Positions 27,361 through 35,341 of a DNA stretch of 64,000 nucleotides are shown one piece after another. Position 1 is the first letter of the stretch. The number at the start of each line of letters is the position of its first letter. The stretch lies in the NCBI GenBank assembly GCA_947498765.1, contig CANMLG010000015.1, positions 62,001 through 126,000 of the forward strand, given 5' to 3'. The translations under genes were made by a program, and so were the position numbers. Under the pieces are notes generated by a model, which searched no databases, had not been told where the DNA came from, and was given only the letters and a program-made list of their open reading frames with translations. This stretch comes from an uncultured Aquimarina sp. (GTDB lineage: Bacteria > Bacteroidota > Bacteroidia > Flavobacteriales > Flavobacteriaceae).

Positions 27361-28377
27361 ATGTCTTCACTACTAAAAAAAATATACGAATTACAGAATA
27401 TACCTTCTATTTCTAAACACGAACAGATTGTACTAGGAGTTATAGCAGCTATTGATGCTGATATTTTAAAAATAGACGATAAGTTACCTTCTATAAATGA
27501 AATGGTAGCCGAAGTAGGTTATGCGCGTAAAACTTTTGTAAAAGCATATAATGAGTTAAAAGAAAGAGGACTTATTGAATCTAAAAGTATGAAGGGATAC
27601 TTTGTAATAAGTAATAAAACGAATGTTAAGCTTAGAGTAGCTTTAGTTTTATTTGCTTTTCATAGTTTTCAAGAAGATTTTTATAATACCTTCAGAAAGG
27701 AATTAGGAGACAAATTCCATATTGATATCTTTTTTCATCATAATAATGTATCTTTATTAAAAACAGTTTTAGAGAATATTTCACGAAAATATGGAATGTA
27801 TGTAGTGGCTCCTATACAGAAAGCTGAAGTGAGTGAAATGTTAAAGCAATTTTCTTCCGATAAGTTATTGATTATTGACCGTCATATTAAAATGCCTAAA
27901 ACATATTCATATATAACACAAGAGTTTGAAAATGTTACTTATCAAAAATTGGTAGAGTTAAGTTCTGGTATAAAAAAACATAAGCGTTTTGTATTGTTTT
28001 ATAAAGATAATTCTGATTATCCGTCAGATATTTTAAAAGCTTTTAATCGTTTTGTTGATGAATATGATATTGATGGGACTGTGCTTGATAGTTATGAGCC
28101 AAATACTTTAAAACGAAACACAGTATATTTTTCAATAAGTGATACACAATTATGGAAAGTTTTGAAGGATGCCCGAAATATGGAATATCGATTAGGGAAA
28201 GACATTGGTATATTAGCCCATGATGATAATATTATAAAGGAAATTGCCTTTGGTGGTATTTCCACAATATCAACAGATTTTACCTATATGGCCAAAAAAG
28301 CGGCTCTTTTTGTTAAAGAAGGAAATCCTATTCAAGAAACAGTACCTACTTATTTAAGACAACGTAATTCTTTATAA
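27361..28377 (+). CDS. GntR-family regulator with LacI-like ligand-sensing domain
   Basis: This 338-residue protein has an N-terminal GntR winged helix (about 15-82, with KLPSINEMVAEVGYARKTFVKAYNELKERGLIES) and a C-terminal region resembling periplasmic-binding-protein sensors of LacI type (RVALVLFAFHSFQEDFYNTF, MYVVAPIQKAEV, LLIIDRH, DIGILAHDDNIIKEIAFGGISTIST). This pairing is typical of Bacteroidota sugar regulators that bind a small sugar or sugar phosphate. The gene lies between the two SusC/D pairs and is the only regulator in the accessory region, so it is the best candidate to control one or both and the downstream GH36 operon. Ligand unknown; galactose or a galactoside is my inference. 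Confidence 0.9.
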   Translation: MSSLLKKIYELQNIPSISKHEQIVLGVIAAIDADILKIDDKLPSINEMVAEVGYARKTFVKAYNELKERGLIESKSMKGYFVISNKTNVKLRVALVLFAFHSFQEDFYNTFRKELGDKFHIDIFFHHNNVSLLKTVLENISRKYGMYVVAPIQKAEVSEMLKQFSSDKLLIIDRHIKMPKTYSYITQEFENVTYQKLVELSSGIKKHKRFVLFYKDNSDYPSDILKAFNRFVDEYDIDGTVLDSYEPNTLKRNTVYFSISDTQLWKVLKDARNMEYRLGKDIGILAHDDNIIKEIAFGGISTISTDFTYMAKKAALFVKEGNPIQETVPTYLRQRNSL

Positions 28378-28590
28378 ATGTAAAGAATCGCCTTTATTTA
28401 TTCTGCGAAACAAAACTTTGTATTTCACCCAATAAAAAATCATTTTCATTCTTCATACACAAGAGATATTTGTTTTTATAACAATTTTGATGTAAGAATA
28501 TTCGTTATTATATTAATAATTTTTAAGCTATTAAAATGTTAATTTTTTAATTTATATTCATTTTAATAGAGTTTTGTTCAAAAAATTAAT

Positions 28591-28598
28591 TATTTTTG
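28591..28598 (+). promoter_or_regulatory. Candidate -7 element (TATTTTTG) of second SusC/D operon
   Basis: TATTTTTG fits the Bacteroidota TAnnTTTG consensus 69 bases before the SusC start. A TTTG at 28573-28576 lies 14 bases upstream, shorter than the usual spacer of about 19, so the -33 assignment is weak. Confidence 0.4.
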
Positions 28599-28608
28599 AA
28601 AGTAGCAT

Positions 28609-28626
28609 AGTGTATCATAGCACACT
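28609..28626. promoter_or_regulatory. Candidate operator dyad downstream of the SusC promoter
   Basis: AGTGT (28609-28613) and ACACT (28622-28626) form a dyad 10-18 bases after the candidate -7 element, where a bound repressor would block initiation. On the minus strand it contains TGCTATGATA (28613-28622), the same decamer found in the dyad before the GH36 gene at 33484-33499. The GntR regulator at 27361-28377 is the likely binder; this is inference. Confidence 0.35.
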
Positions 28627-28667
28627 TTGTTTTGATCATAGAAAATACCAACTAAAAAATTATTGTA

Positions 28668-31600
28668 ATGAATTTAAAACTATACATTAAAATTATTGTG
28701 TTATTATTAGTGGGGATTACATCTGTAAATGCACAACAGTCGGTTTCAGGAGTTGTTAGTGATAAAAACTTTCCACTTCCTCAAGTAAATATTTCCATTG
28801 AAGGAACCACAAAAGGGACTACTACCGATTTTGATGGAAATTATACTTTGAATAGTATTGAAGAAGGTCAAACTATAGTATATAGTTACATTGGCTACAG
28901 TACCCAGAAGATTTTATATAATGGGCAAAAAAAGATTGATGTAGTGCTTCAAGAAGATACAGCATCACTCAGTGAAGTGATTATTGTAGGTTATGGTTCG
29001 CAAATAAAAAAGGATTTGACCTCATCAATATCGACATTGAAAGCTAAAGAAATTACACAAACAGCAGTAGCAAGTAATCCCGTTACTGCGTTACAAGGTA
29101 GAGCTCCTGGAATACAGGTTGAAAGTTTTGGAGGGCAACCAGGAGGGAGAGCAAATGTATTTATAAGAGGGGTAAATTCATTAAGTAATGCCTCACCACT
29201 TTTTTTAGTTGATGGTTTGTTTGTTGATGATATGCAGTTTGTAAACCCAAATGATATAAAAAATATATCAATCCTTAAAGACGCAGCAGCTGCGGCTATA
29301 TACGGATCAAGAGCTGCCAATGGAGTAATTCTTATTGAAACGAATCATGGTCGTCAAAATGGAGAAATTGAAGTAAAATTTACTTCAAGAATAGGAGTAG
29401 ATACACCAAGTAAAAAATTAGATTTTATTAATGGACAACAATACACGGAATATTTAAATCAACGTTTTAGGAATGATCAAGATCCTACATCAACTGATCC
29501 GGCACCACAAGTAACTTGGAATGGCGTGGATACCGATTGGCAAGATCAAAATATATCACCTGCTTTAGTACAGGATTATGGATTAACAGTTTCTGGAGGT
29601 GGAGCAAATACATCTCAATTTTTTTCATTCAACTATTTTGATCAGGATGGTATTTTAGTAGGTTCTGGTTTTGAGCGTATCAATCTTCGTTTTAATAGTA
29701 AGTTTGATAAAAATAAATTTCATGTAACTCAATCAGTAGGTGTTGCTCAAGGAAAACTACAAGAAAATAATTGGTATGGATTTGATGGTACTACAGCTCC
29801 AACTGTAGCGGTACGAAATCCTAATAATGAAGGAGGTTTTGAAGCTCCTCTAACTCAAGTGCAAGGTCCGGGAGGTGTAAACCAGTTTGCTTTAGCTTCG
29901 TTGGAAGAAAATGAAACAACAACCAGAACTATTTTCGGGAATGTTAAATTAGAGTATGATATTACAGACTATTTAACAGCAGGGGCAACCTTTGGAGTAG
30001 ATTATCGCAATATTAGAAATTTTCAATTTACACCTACCTTTGTTCAAAGTAGAGATGTTGATCCAATTCGTAATTTAAATGAACAAAATGACCTTACTGA
30101 TTTTAGAACAGAAGAATTAAATTTTCAAGTAGAGCCTACACTTAATTTTAATAAAGATTTTGATAAGCATAAGGTGGGAGCGGTATTAGGATTTACTTAT
30201 TTCGAAGAAAATATTGTAAGTGGCGGTATTTTTGGTCAAAATACTCCAGCAAACTCCATAAGAGTTACTAGTGCATTACCTTCTAATGATCAGTTGGTAC
30301 TTTTGGGTGAAGATAGTGAGGCTACATTAGTATCTTATTTTGGAAGAGTAAATTATAATTATGATAGTAAATATTTATTTTCGGCAACATTACGTAGAGA
30401 TGCCACATCTCGTTTTGCAAAAGAGAATCGAGTAGGGTATTTCCCTTCATTTTCAGCAGGGTGGAATATTAGTAACGAAAATTTTTGGAAATCTGAAGTC
30501 GTTAATTATTTAAAGTTAAGAGCCTCTTATGGTGAGTTGGGATCTTATCCAGATACATTTTACCCAACGCAAGATGTATTTCCGAATAACAGATCAAATA
30601 CCTCATTCGGAGGAACAAATGCTACAGGTTTAGCAAGGTTAACAATAGCCGACCCTAATTTAATATGGGAAACAACGAAAACGTTTGATGTTGGAGTTGA
30701 TGCTTCTTTATTAGATAGCAGAATTAATTTTTCAGCAGATTATTATTCTAAGGATATCGAAGATGTAATAGTTGATATAAATTTAGCACCAAGTTTAGGC
30801 TTTGATTTACCAACCACACGTAATGCAGGTAATTTAATTAACCAAGGATTTGAATTTAGCCTTAATTACAAAAAACGAGAAGGGGATTTTATATTTACCG
30901 CAGGAACAAATTTTTCATTTAATATAAAGAGTGAAGCTGGAGATATTCCTAATCCAATATTAGGACCCGAAATTGACGAAGATTTACGTAGGGTTAATCG
31001 AACTATTTCCAATCAACCAATAGGTGCTTTTTATGGGTTTATTGTAGAAGATCGTGTGAATCCTGATACAGGAGATTTTGTAAGAAGAGATATAAATAAC
31101 GATGGAGCCATTGACGAAAATGACCTTACGGTAATTGGTGATCCAGTTCCAGATTTCACCTATGGATTTACTTTTGATGCAGAATACAAAAATTTTGATC
31201 TAGGGTTAAACTTTGTAGGTGTACAAGGAAATGAAATTTATAATTTAAGTAGGTATTATAATATTTTATGGCAAGATGGAGGTAAACTTACAGAGGTGTT
31301 AAATGCATGGACTCCTACAAATAGAAATACGAATATTCCTAGAGCTACAGTAAGTGATGGAGCAGATAACAAAGCGCCTTCGTCATTTTTTGTCGAAGAT
31401 GGTTCTTACTTTAGGCTAAAAACTCTGGAAATAGGCTATAATTTTAAAGATGGGATTTTAGGAAATGACATCATAAAAGATCTTCGATTATCATTCAATA
31501 TTCAAAATGTATTTGTACTTACAGACTATTCGGGTTATGATCCAGATGTTTCTTCAACCGATGGAGGTAGAGCAAGTTTAAATTCGGGAGTACCTGGGGT

Positions 31601-31697
31601 TCGAGTTCCTGTGAATCCATTACTGGGAAGAGGTTTAGATGCTAGAGCTTATCCCAATGCTCGAACTTTTACATTAGGTATTCAAGCTACATTTTAA
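28668..31697 (+). CDS. SusC/RagA-type TonB-dependent outer-membrane transporter (second pair)
   Basis: A 1009-residue SusC protein with signal peptide ending near VNAQ (about residue 23). It has a carboxypeptidase-regulatory-like domain (VSGVVSDKNFPLPQVNISIEG), the LSEVIIVGYGSQIKKDLTSS link, and a plug with SPLFLVDGLFVDD and DAAAAAIYGSRAANGVILIET. The barrel closes with a terminal FTLGIQATF. It is about 110 residues shorter than the first SusC, mostly in the barrel loops and N-terminus. Its SusD partner begins 12 bases later. It lies directly after the GntR-type regulator and upstream of the GH36 operon, so its ligand may be related to an alpha-galactoside; that link is positional only. Confidence 0.95.
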   Translation: MNLKLYIKIIVLLLVGITSVNAQQSVSGVVSDKNFPLPQVNISIEGTTKGTTTDFDGNYTLNSIEEGQTIVYSYIGYSTQKILYNGQKKIDVVLQEDTASLSEVIIVGYGSQIKKDLTSSISTLKAKEITQTAVASNPVTALQGRAPGIQVESFGGQPGGRANVFIRGVNSLSNASPLFLVDGLFVDDMQFVNPNDIKNISILKDAAAAAIYGSRAANGVILIETNHGRQNGEIEVKFTSRIGVDTPSKKLDFINGQQYTEYLNQRFRNDQDPTSTDPAPQVTWNGVDTDWQDQNISPALVQDYGLTVSGGGANTSQFFSFNYFDQDGILVGSGFERINLRFNSKFDKNKFHVTQSVGVAQGKLQENNWYGFDGTTAPTVAVRNPNNEGGFEAPLTQVQGPGGVNQFALASLEENETTTRTIFGNVKLEYDITDYLTAGATFGVDYRNIRNFQFTPTFVQSRDVDPIRNLNEQNDLTDFRTEELNFQVEPTLNFNKDFDKHKVGAVLGFTYFEENIVSGGIFGQNTPANSIRVTSALPSNDQLVLLGEDSEATLVSYFGRVNYNYDSKYLFSATLRRDATSRFAKENRVGYFPSFSAGWNISNENFWKSEVVNYLKLRASYGELGSYPDTFYPTQDVFPNNRSNTSFGGTNATGLARLTIADPNLIWETTKTFDVGVDASLLDSRINFSADYYSKDIEDVIVDINLAPSLGFDLPTTRNAGNLINQGFEFSLNYKKREGDFIFTAGTNFSFNIKSEAGDIPNPILGPEIDEDLRRVNRTISNQPIGAFYGFIVEDRVNPDTGDFVRRDINNDGAIDENDLTVIGDPVPDFTYGFTFDAEYKNFDLGLNFVGVQGNEIYNLSRYYNILWQDGGKLTEVLNAWTPTNRNTNIPRATVSDGADNKAPSSFFVEDGSYFRLKTLEIGYNFKDGILGNDIIKDLRLSFNIQNVFVLTDYSGYDPDVSSTDGGRASLNSGVPGVRVPVNPLLGRGLDARAYPNARTFTLGIQATF

Positions 31698-31708
31698 AAC
31701 AAAGAACT

Positions 31709-33295
31709 ATGAAATCAATAAACATAAAAAAAATTAGAGTAGTAGTGTTCATAGGAATTCTATTATTTGGTTGTTCCGAAGATGTATTGGAAAAAGAAAA
31801 TAATAATGCTACATCAAGTGCTAACTTTGGAGCTAATTTTGAGCAAATTGAAGCTGCAGTAAATGGAGCTTTTCATCCACTAACAACAGCATTTTGTTGG
31901 GGAAGAGTGTTGCATACTGGTGCGTTTTTACGATCTGATGAATACAATGTATTTGAATTTGGATCAAATACGGCTATGGCTGGTCTTAAAGCTACACCAG
32001 CAGATCGTTGGGCATTAGAACCATGGCAACAAATGTATAAATCAATCGGGCGTTGTAATACCATAATTACTAGAGTTGATGCCAGTGCGGATAGTAATTT
32101 TGAAAGCTTACTTGGTCAAGCTTATTTTTTACGAGCGTTTAATTATTGGTATTTATTGCATCTGTATGGAAATATCCCTCTTGTACTTCAAGAACCTGAT
32201 TTGGATGCATTACAACCTGATCAAGCAGAACCCAATGTAGTTAGACAAACAATTATTGATGATTTAAGAAAGGCTTCGGAGATGCTTCCAGATCAATGGT
32301 CGGGAGATGATGCTGGGAGACCTACAATGTGGTCGGCAATTGGATTATTAGGTAAAACTTATTTGTATAATAAAGAATGGGATATGGCACGTATCGAATT
32401 TCAAAAAATTGTAGACCAAGGAAGGTTTTCATTATTACCTACAAATAGTTTTGGTCAAAACTTTGGCATAACTAATGAAAATAATAATGAGTCATTGTTT
32501 GAATTACAATTTTTAGCTGTAGACTCCTTTATATGGGGAGTAGACATAGCAGGAACAGGAACACAAGGTAATTATCATATTGATTATGCGCCACCTACTA
32601 AATCACCAGATCGAGGACATGTTATTAATCCATGGTTAAGAGATTTATTTGAAAGCAATAATGATACCATCCGAAGAAACGAAACCTTGTTATATGATTA
32701 TCCAAATGCTACAAGCTATGGTGGCTTATCCTTTGAAGAAGATTTAAATACTGTAAGAAATGATGCCGATGGACAGCCAATTCAAACCGATGTTCAAATA
32801 GCTGAAGCTGCTGGTGTCGAGCCTATTTTTTCGAAAAAATATGCTGGTATGGATTTAGGATCTAGAGATGAAGTGAATTTTTTAGGTGCTAATGTTGGTA
32901 ATAATTGGAGAGTAATAAGATACTCGGATGTCTTATTAATGCTAGCCGAATCACTAAACGAATTAAATAGAACAGGTGAGGCTGAACCTTTGATAAATCT
33001 AGTACGCCAACGTGCAGGCATTAATTTATTAAATGGTCTAAATAAAGAGGAAATGACTCAAGCAATTATTGACGAGCGAGCTATGGAATTAGCAGGTGAA
33101 GGACATCGTTTTCTTGATTTAGTTCGCTGGGATTTAGCAGATGACTTTTTAGGAACACCTTCGTTACACGGAGGGCTTAATCATCCAAAATCATTGGTAG
33201 GTGGATCATTTCAATCTAATAGAGATGAATTGATTTGGATTCCACTAGCCGAATTATCAGCAAATCCCAATATTAATCCCAACCCCGGATATTAG
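31709..33295 (+). CDS. SusD/RagB-type surface glycan-binding lipoprotein (second pair)
   Basis: A 528-residue SusD family lipoprotein with lipobox LLFGC (Cys22). Family landmarks are AYFLRAFNYWYLLHLYGNIPLV near 137, GRPTMWSAIGLLGKTYLYNKEW near 210, VIRYSDVLLMLAESLNELNR near 405, and IIDERAMELAGEGHRFLDLVRWD near 450. The C-terminal LIWIPLAELSANPNINPNPGY is the usual end of this subgroup. It should cap the second SusC barrel. A terminator follows 41 bases later. Confidence 0.95.
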   Translation: MKSINIKKIRVVVFIGILLFGCSEDVLEKENNNATSSANFGANFEQIEAAVNGAFHPLTTAFCWGRVLHTGAFLRSDEYNVFEFGSNTAMAGLKATPADRWALEPWQQMYKSIGRCNTIITRVDASADSNFESLLGQAYFLRAFNYWYLLHLYGNIPLVLQEPDLDALQPDQAEPNVVRQTIIDDLRKASEMLPDQWSGDDAGRPTMWSAIGLLGKTYLYNKEWDMARIEFQKIVDQGRFSLLPTNSFGQNFGITNENNNESLFELQFLAVDSFIWGVDIAGTGTQGNYHIDYAPPTKSPDRGHVINPWLRDLFESNNDTIRRNETLLYDYPNATSYGGLSFEEDLNTVRNDADGQPIQTDVQIAEAAGVEPIFSKKYAGMDLGSRDEVNFLGANVGNNWRVIRYSDVLLMLAESLNELNRTGEAEPLINLVRQRAGINLLNGLNKEEMTQAIIDERAMELAGEGHRFLDLVRWDLADDFLGTPSLHGGLNHPKSLVGGSFQSNRDELIWIPLAELSANPNINPNPGY

Positions 33296-33336
33296 TTGTA
33301 ATACAACCATTATCATAGTTTAGTTAGTTTTTTTGT

Positions 33337-33373
33337 GAACTAAGCAGATTGTTAAAATTTGCTTAGTTCTTTA
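33337..33373 (+). terminator. Terminator after second SusC/D operon
   Basis: GAACTAAGCA (33337-33346) pairs perfectly with TGCTTAGTTC (33360-33369) across 13 bases, followed by TTTA. It lies between SusD and the GH36 operon, which argues that the latter has its own promoter in 33374-33573. Confidence 0.75.
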
Positions 33374-33483
33374 TAATCTCTTGTAGAGAATTTAAAATTT
33401 TTAAGACTAACCTTTCAAAGCTTTTTAATTAGTTATGTATTGTAATGAAAATATAATAGTTATTTAGTATTCAATAGTTTGAA

Positions 33484-33499
33484 ATGCTATGATAAGCAT
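33484..33499. promoter_or_regulatory. Candidate operator dyad before the GH36-GlpKD-symporter operon
   Basis: ATGCT (33484-33488) and AGCAT (33495-33499) flank ATGATA. The site lies 74 bases before the GH36 start and includes TGCTATGATA at 33485-33494, identical to the minus-strand decamer in the dyad before the second SusC. The two dyad centres are offset by about two bases relative to the shared decamer, so they may not be bound in exactly the same register. Likely regulator: the GntR-type protein at 27361. Confidence 0.35.
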
Positions 33500-33573
33500 G
33501 ACTATTGTTGAGTTTTACAACGTAGTTATAGCAAAGGCTTTATCAGTAAATTGTATAAATACGAAGAAAACGT

Positions 33574-35337
33574 ATGAAAAAAAATATCACACACCAAATT
33601 GAAATTAGTAAAGATTCTCAAGATTTTGAAGTAACTGTAAATTTGTTAAAGCAATATGGGAATATAGCTATTTATGAGCTTCATTTTTTTTCTGATATAG
33701 CGTTTACACCACAAAAAACAACTTTAAAATGGAAGTTTCCTGCGATTAATGTAAAAGGAGTTTGGAAGCCAACCTCCGATTTTTCAAAACGGATTATGGA
33801 TGATTGGGAATTAGATCATATGCAAGCAAGAATTTCTGTTGATTCTCCTGTAATATCAATTTTCGGACATGATGATACCAATAGAATGACTTTTGCTTGT
33901 TCAGATGCTATTAGTACTACCGAATTGAATGTATTATACAGGGAAGAGGACAATTATATGTATAGCCATATTTCTTTCTTTACAGAAAAACACCACAAGA
34001 TTAAAAGCTACAAAGCACAACTAATTATTGATACTACAGCCTATCATTTTTCGAGAGCATTAGGTAACGTAAATCAATGGTGGAGTTCTTTTGATCAATT
34101 ATCGCCTGTAATGCAAGTAAATGATACAGCTAAATTACCAGTATACTCTACGTGGTATCAATTTCATCAAAATTTGGATACAATTATGTTAATAGAGGAA
34201 TGTAAAAAAGCAAATAAACTAGGATATGGATTAATTATTATTGATGATGGTTGGCAAACTAATGACGATAATCGAGGTTATGATTTTACAGGAGATTGGA
34301 ATCCCGATCGTATACCAGAAATGCAAAGTTTTGTGGAACAAGTACATCAAATAGGACTAAAATTAGCCTTGTGGTATTCGGTACCATTTTGTGGTAAAAA
34401 ATCAAAGGCATATCAAAAGTTTAAAGGAATGCTTTTAGTTGAAGAACATCGATGGGCACCTGTTTTTGATCCTAGATATCCAGAGGTCCGAAATCATTTA
34501 ATTACTATTTATGCTAATGCATTAAAAGAATGGAATTTAGATGGTTTTAAACTAGATTTTATTGATGAATTTAGAGTTTATCCAAATACCGTATTAACAA
34601 AAGAAAATGGAAGAGATTATGCTTCAGTAAATTTAGCAGTTGATCGTTTAATGACAGATATTATGAAGACATTAAAAGCAATAAAATCAGATTTAGTTAT
34701 TGAATTTAGACAAAAATATACAGGACCTGCTATGCGAAAGTATGGAAATATGTTCAGGGCATTTGATTGTCCAGGTGATTCGGTAATGAATAGAGTACGC
34801 ATTGCAGATTTAAGAATGTTAAGTGGTGAAACGGCTATACATAGTGATATGTTTACATACCATAATGATGAACCTGTAGAAATCAAAGCACTTCAGGTAG
34901 TGAATACATTATTTGGTGTTCCTCAATTATCTGTATTGCTAGATAAGGCTACAAAGAGTGAACTAGAAATGATTGAGTTTTATACTAGTTATTGGAATAA
35001 AAATAAAGAGGTTTTACTCCGTGGGAAATTTACTCCTTTAAGGCCATTAGCTAATTATCCTATTTTAAAAGCTGAAACTGATATACATTCAATAATTGGA
35101 GTTTATGATAATTATATTTTAGATATTGAAATGAATGCGGATCGAATTGATATTATAAATGCTAAAATATCTGAAGAAATAATCTTAAATTATAATACAA
35201 TTCACAGTACTTATTCTTGTATTGTTTATGATTGTATGGGAACTGAAATAGATCAATTTTCTATGCAAATGAATGAGGCTTTTAAATATATTAAAGTTCC
35301 GCCTTGTGGATTAGTTGTTTGTTCAAAAAATAAATAA
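33574..35337 (+). CDS. Cytoplasmic GH36-type alpha-galactosidase
   Basis: A 587-residue glycoside hydrolase of clan GH-D. The barrel carries IIIDDGWQTND near 221-231, the nucleophile segment DGFKLDFIDEF with Asp328, and RAFDCPGDS (Asp398, Asp402), where the acid/base is expected. SDMFTYHNDEP follows near 424. There is no signal peptide (the N-terminus is hydrophilic from residue 1), so the enzyme should act in the cytoplasm on an imported small alpha-galactoside. The gene is four bases upstream of the glycerol kinase/dehydrogenase fusion, implying one transcript and linking galactoside cleavage to glycerol metabolism. Other GH36/GH31 specificities (alpha-GalNAc, for example) cannot be excluded. 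Confidence 0.85.
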   Translation: MKKNITHQIEISKDSQDFEVTVNLLKQYGNIAIYELHFFSDIAFTPQKTTLKWKFPAINVKGVWKPTSDFSKRIMDDWELDHMQARISVDSPVISIFGHDDTNRMTFACSDAISTTELNVLYREEDNYMYSHISFFTEKHHKIKSYKAQLIIDTTAYHFSRALGNVNQWWSSFDQLSPVMQVNDTAKLPVYSTWYQFHQNLDTIMLIEECKKANKLGYGLIIIDDGWQTNDDNRGYDFTGDWNPDRIPEMQSFVEQVHQIGLKLALWYSVPFCGKKSKAYQKFKGMLLVEEHRWAPVFDPRYPEVRNHLITIYANALKEWNLDGFKLDFIDEFRVYPNTVLTKENGRDYASVNLAVDRLMTDIMKTLKAIKSDLVIEFRQKYTGPAMRKYGNMFRAFDCPGDSVMNRVRIADLRMLSGETAIHSDMFTYHNDEPVEIKALQVVNTLFGVPQLSVLLDKATKSELEMIEFYTSYWNKNKEVLLRGKFTPLRPLANYPILKAETDIHSIIGVYDNYILDIEMNADRIDIINAKISEEIILNYNTIHSTYSCIVYDCMGTEIDQFSMQMNEAFKYIKVPPCGLVVCSKNK

Positions 35338-35341
35338 AACA

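Larger units (their letters stand above)
28378..28667. other. Intergenic control region before second SusC
   Basis: The 290 bases contain no open frame of note. They hold a candidate -7 element at 28591-28598 and a dyad at 28609-28626, described separately. The remainder is AT-rich with no clear terminator for the regulator gene. Confidence 0.6.

Noticed and set aside
35315-35341. Upstream TTG start for the GlpK-GlpD gene
   Set aside because: It would overlap the GH36 gene and add nine residues before the conserved GlpK start; ATG 35342 gives the E. coli-like numbering of active-site residues.
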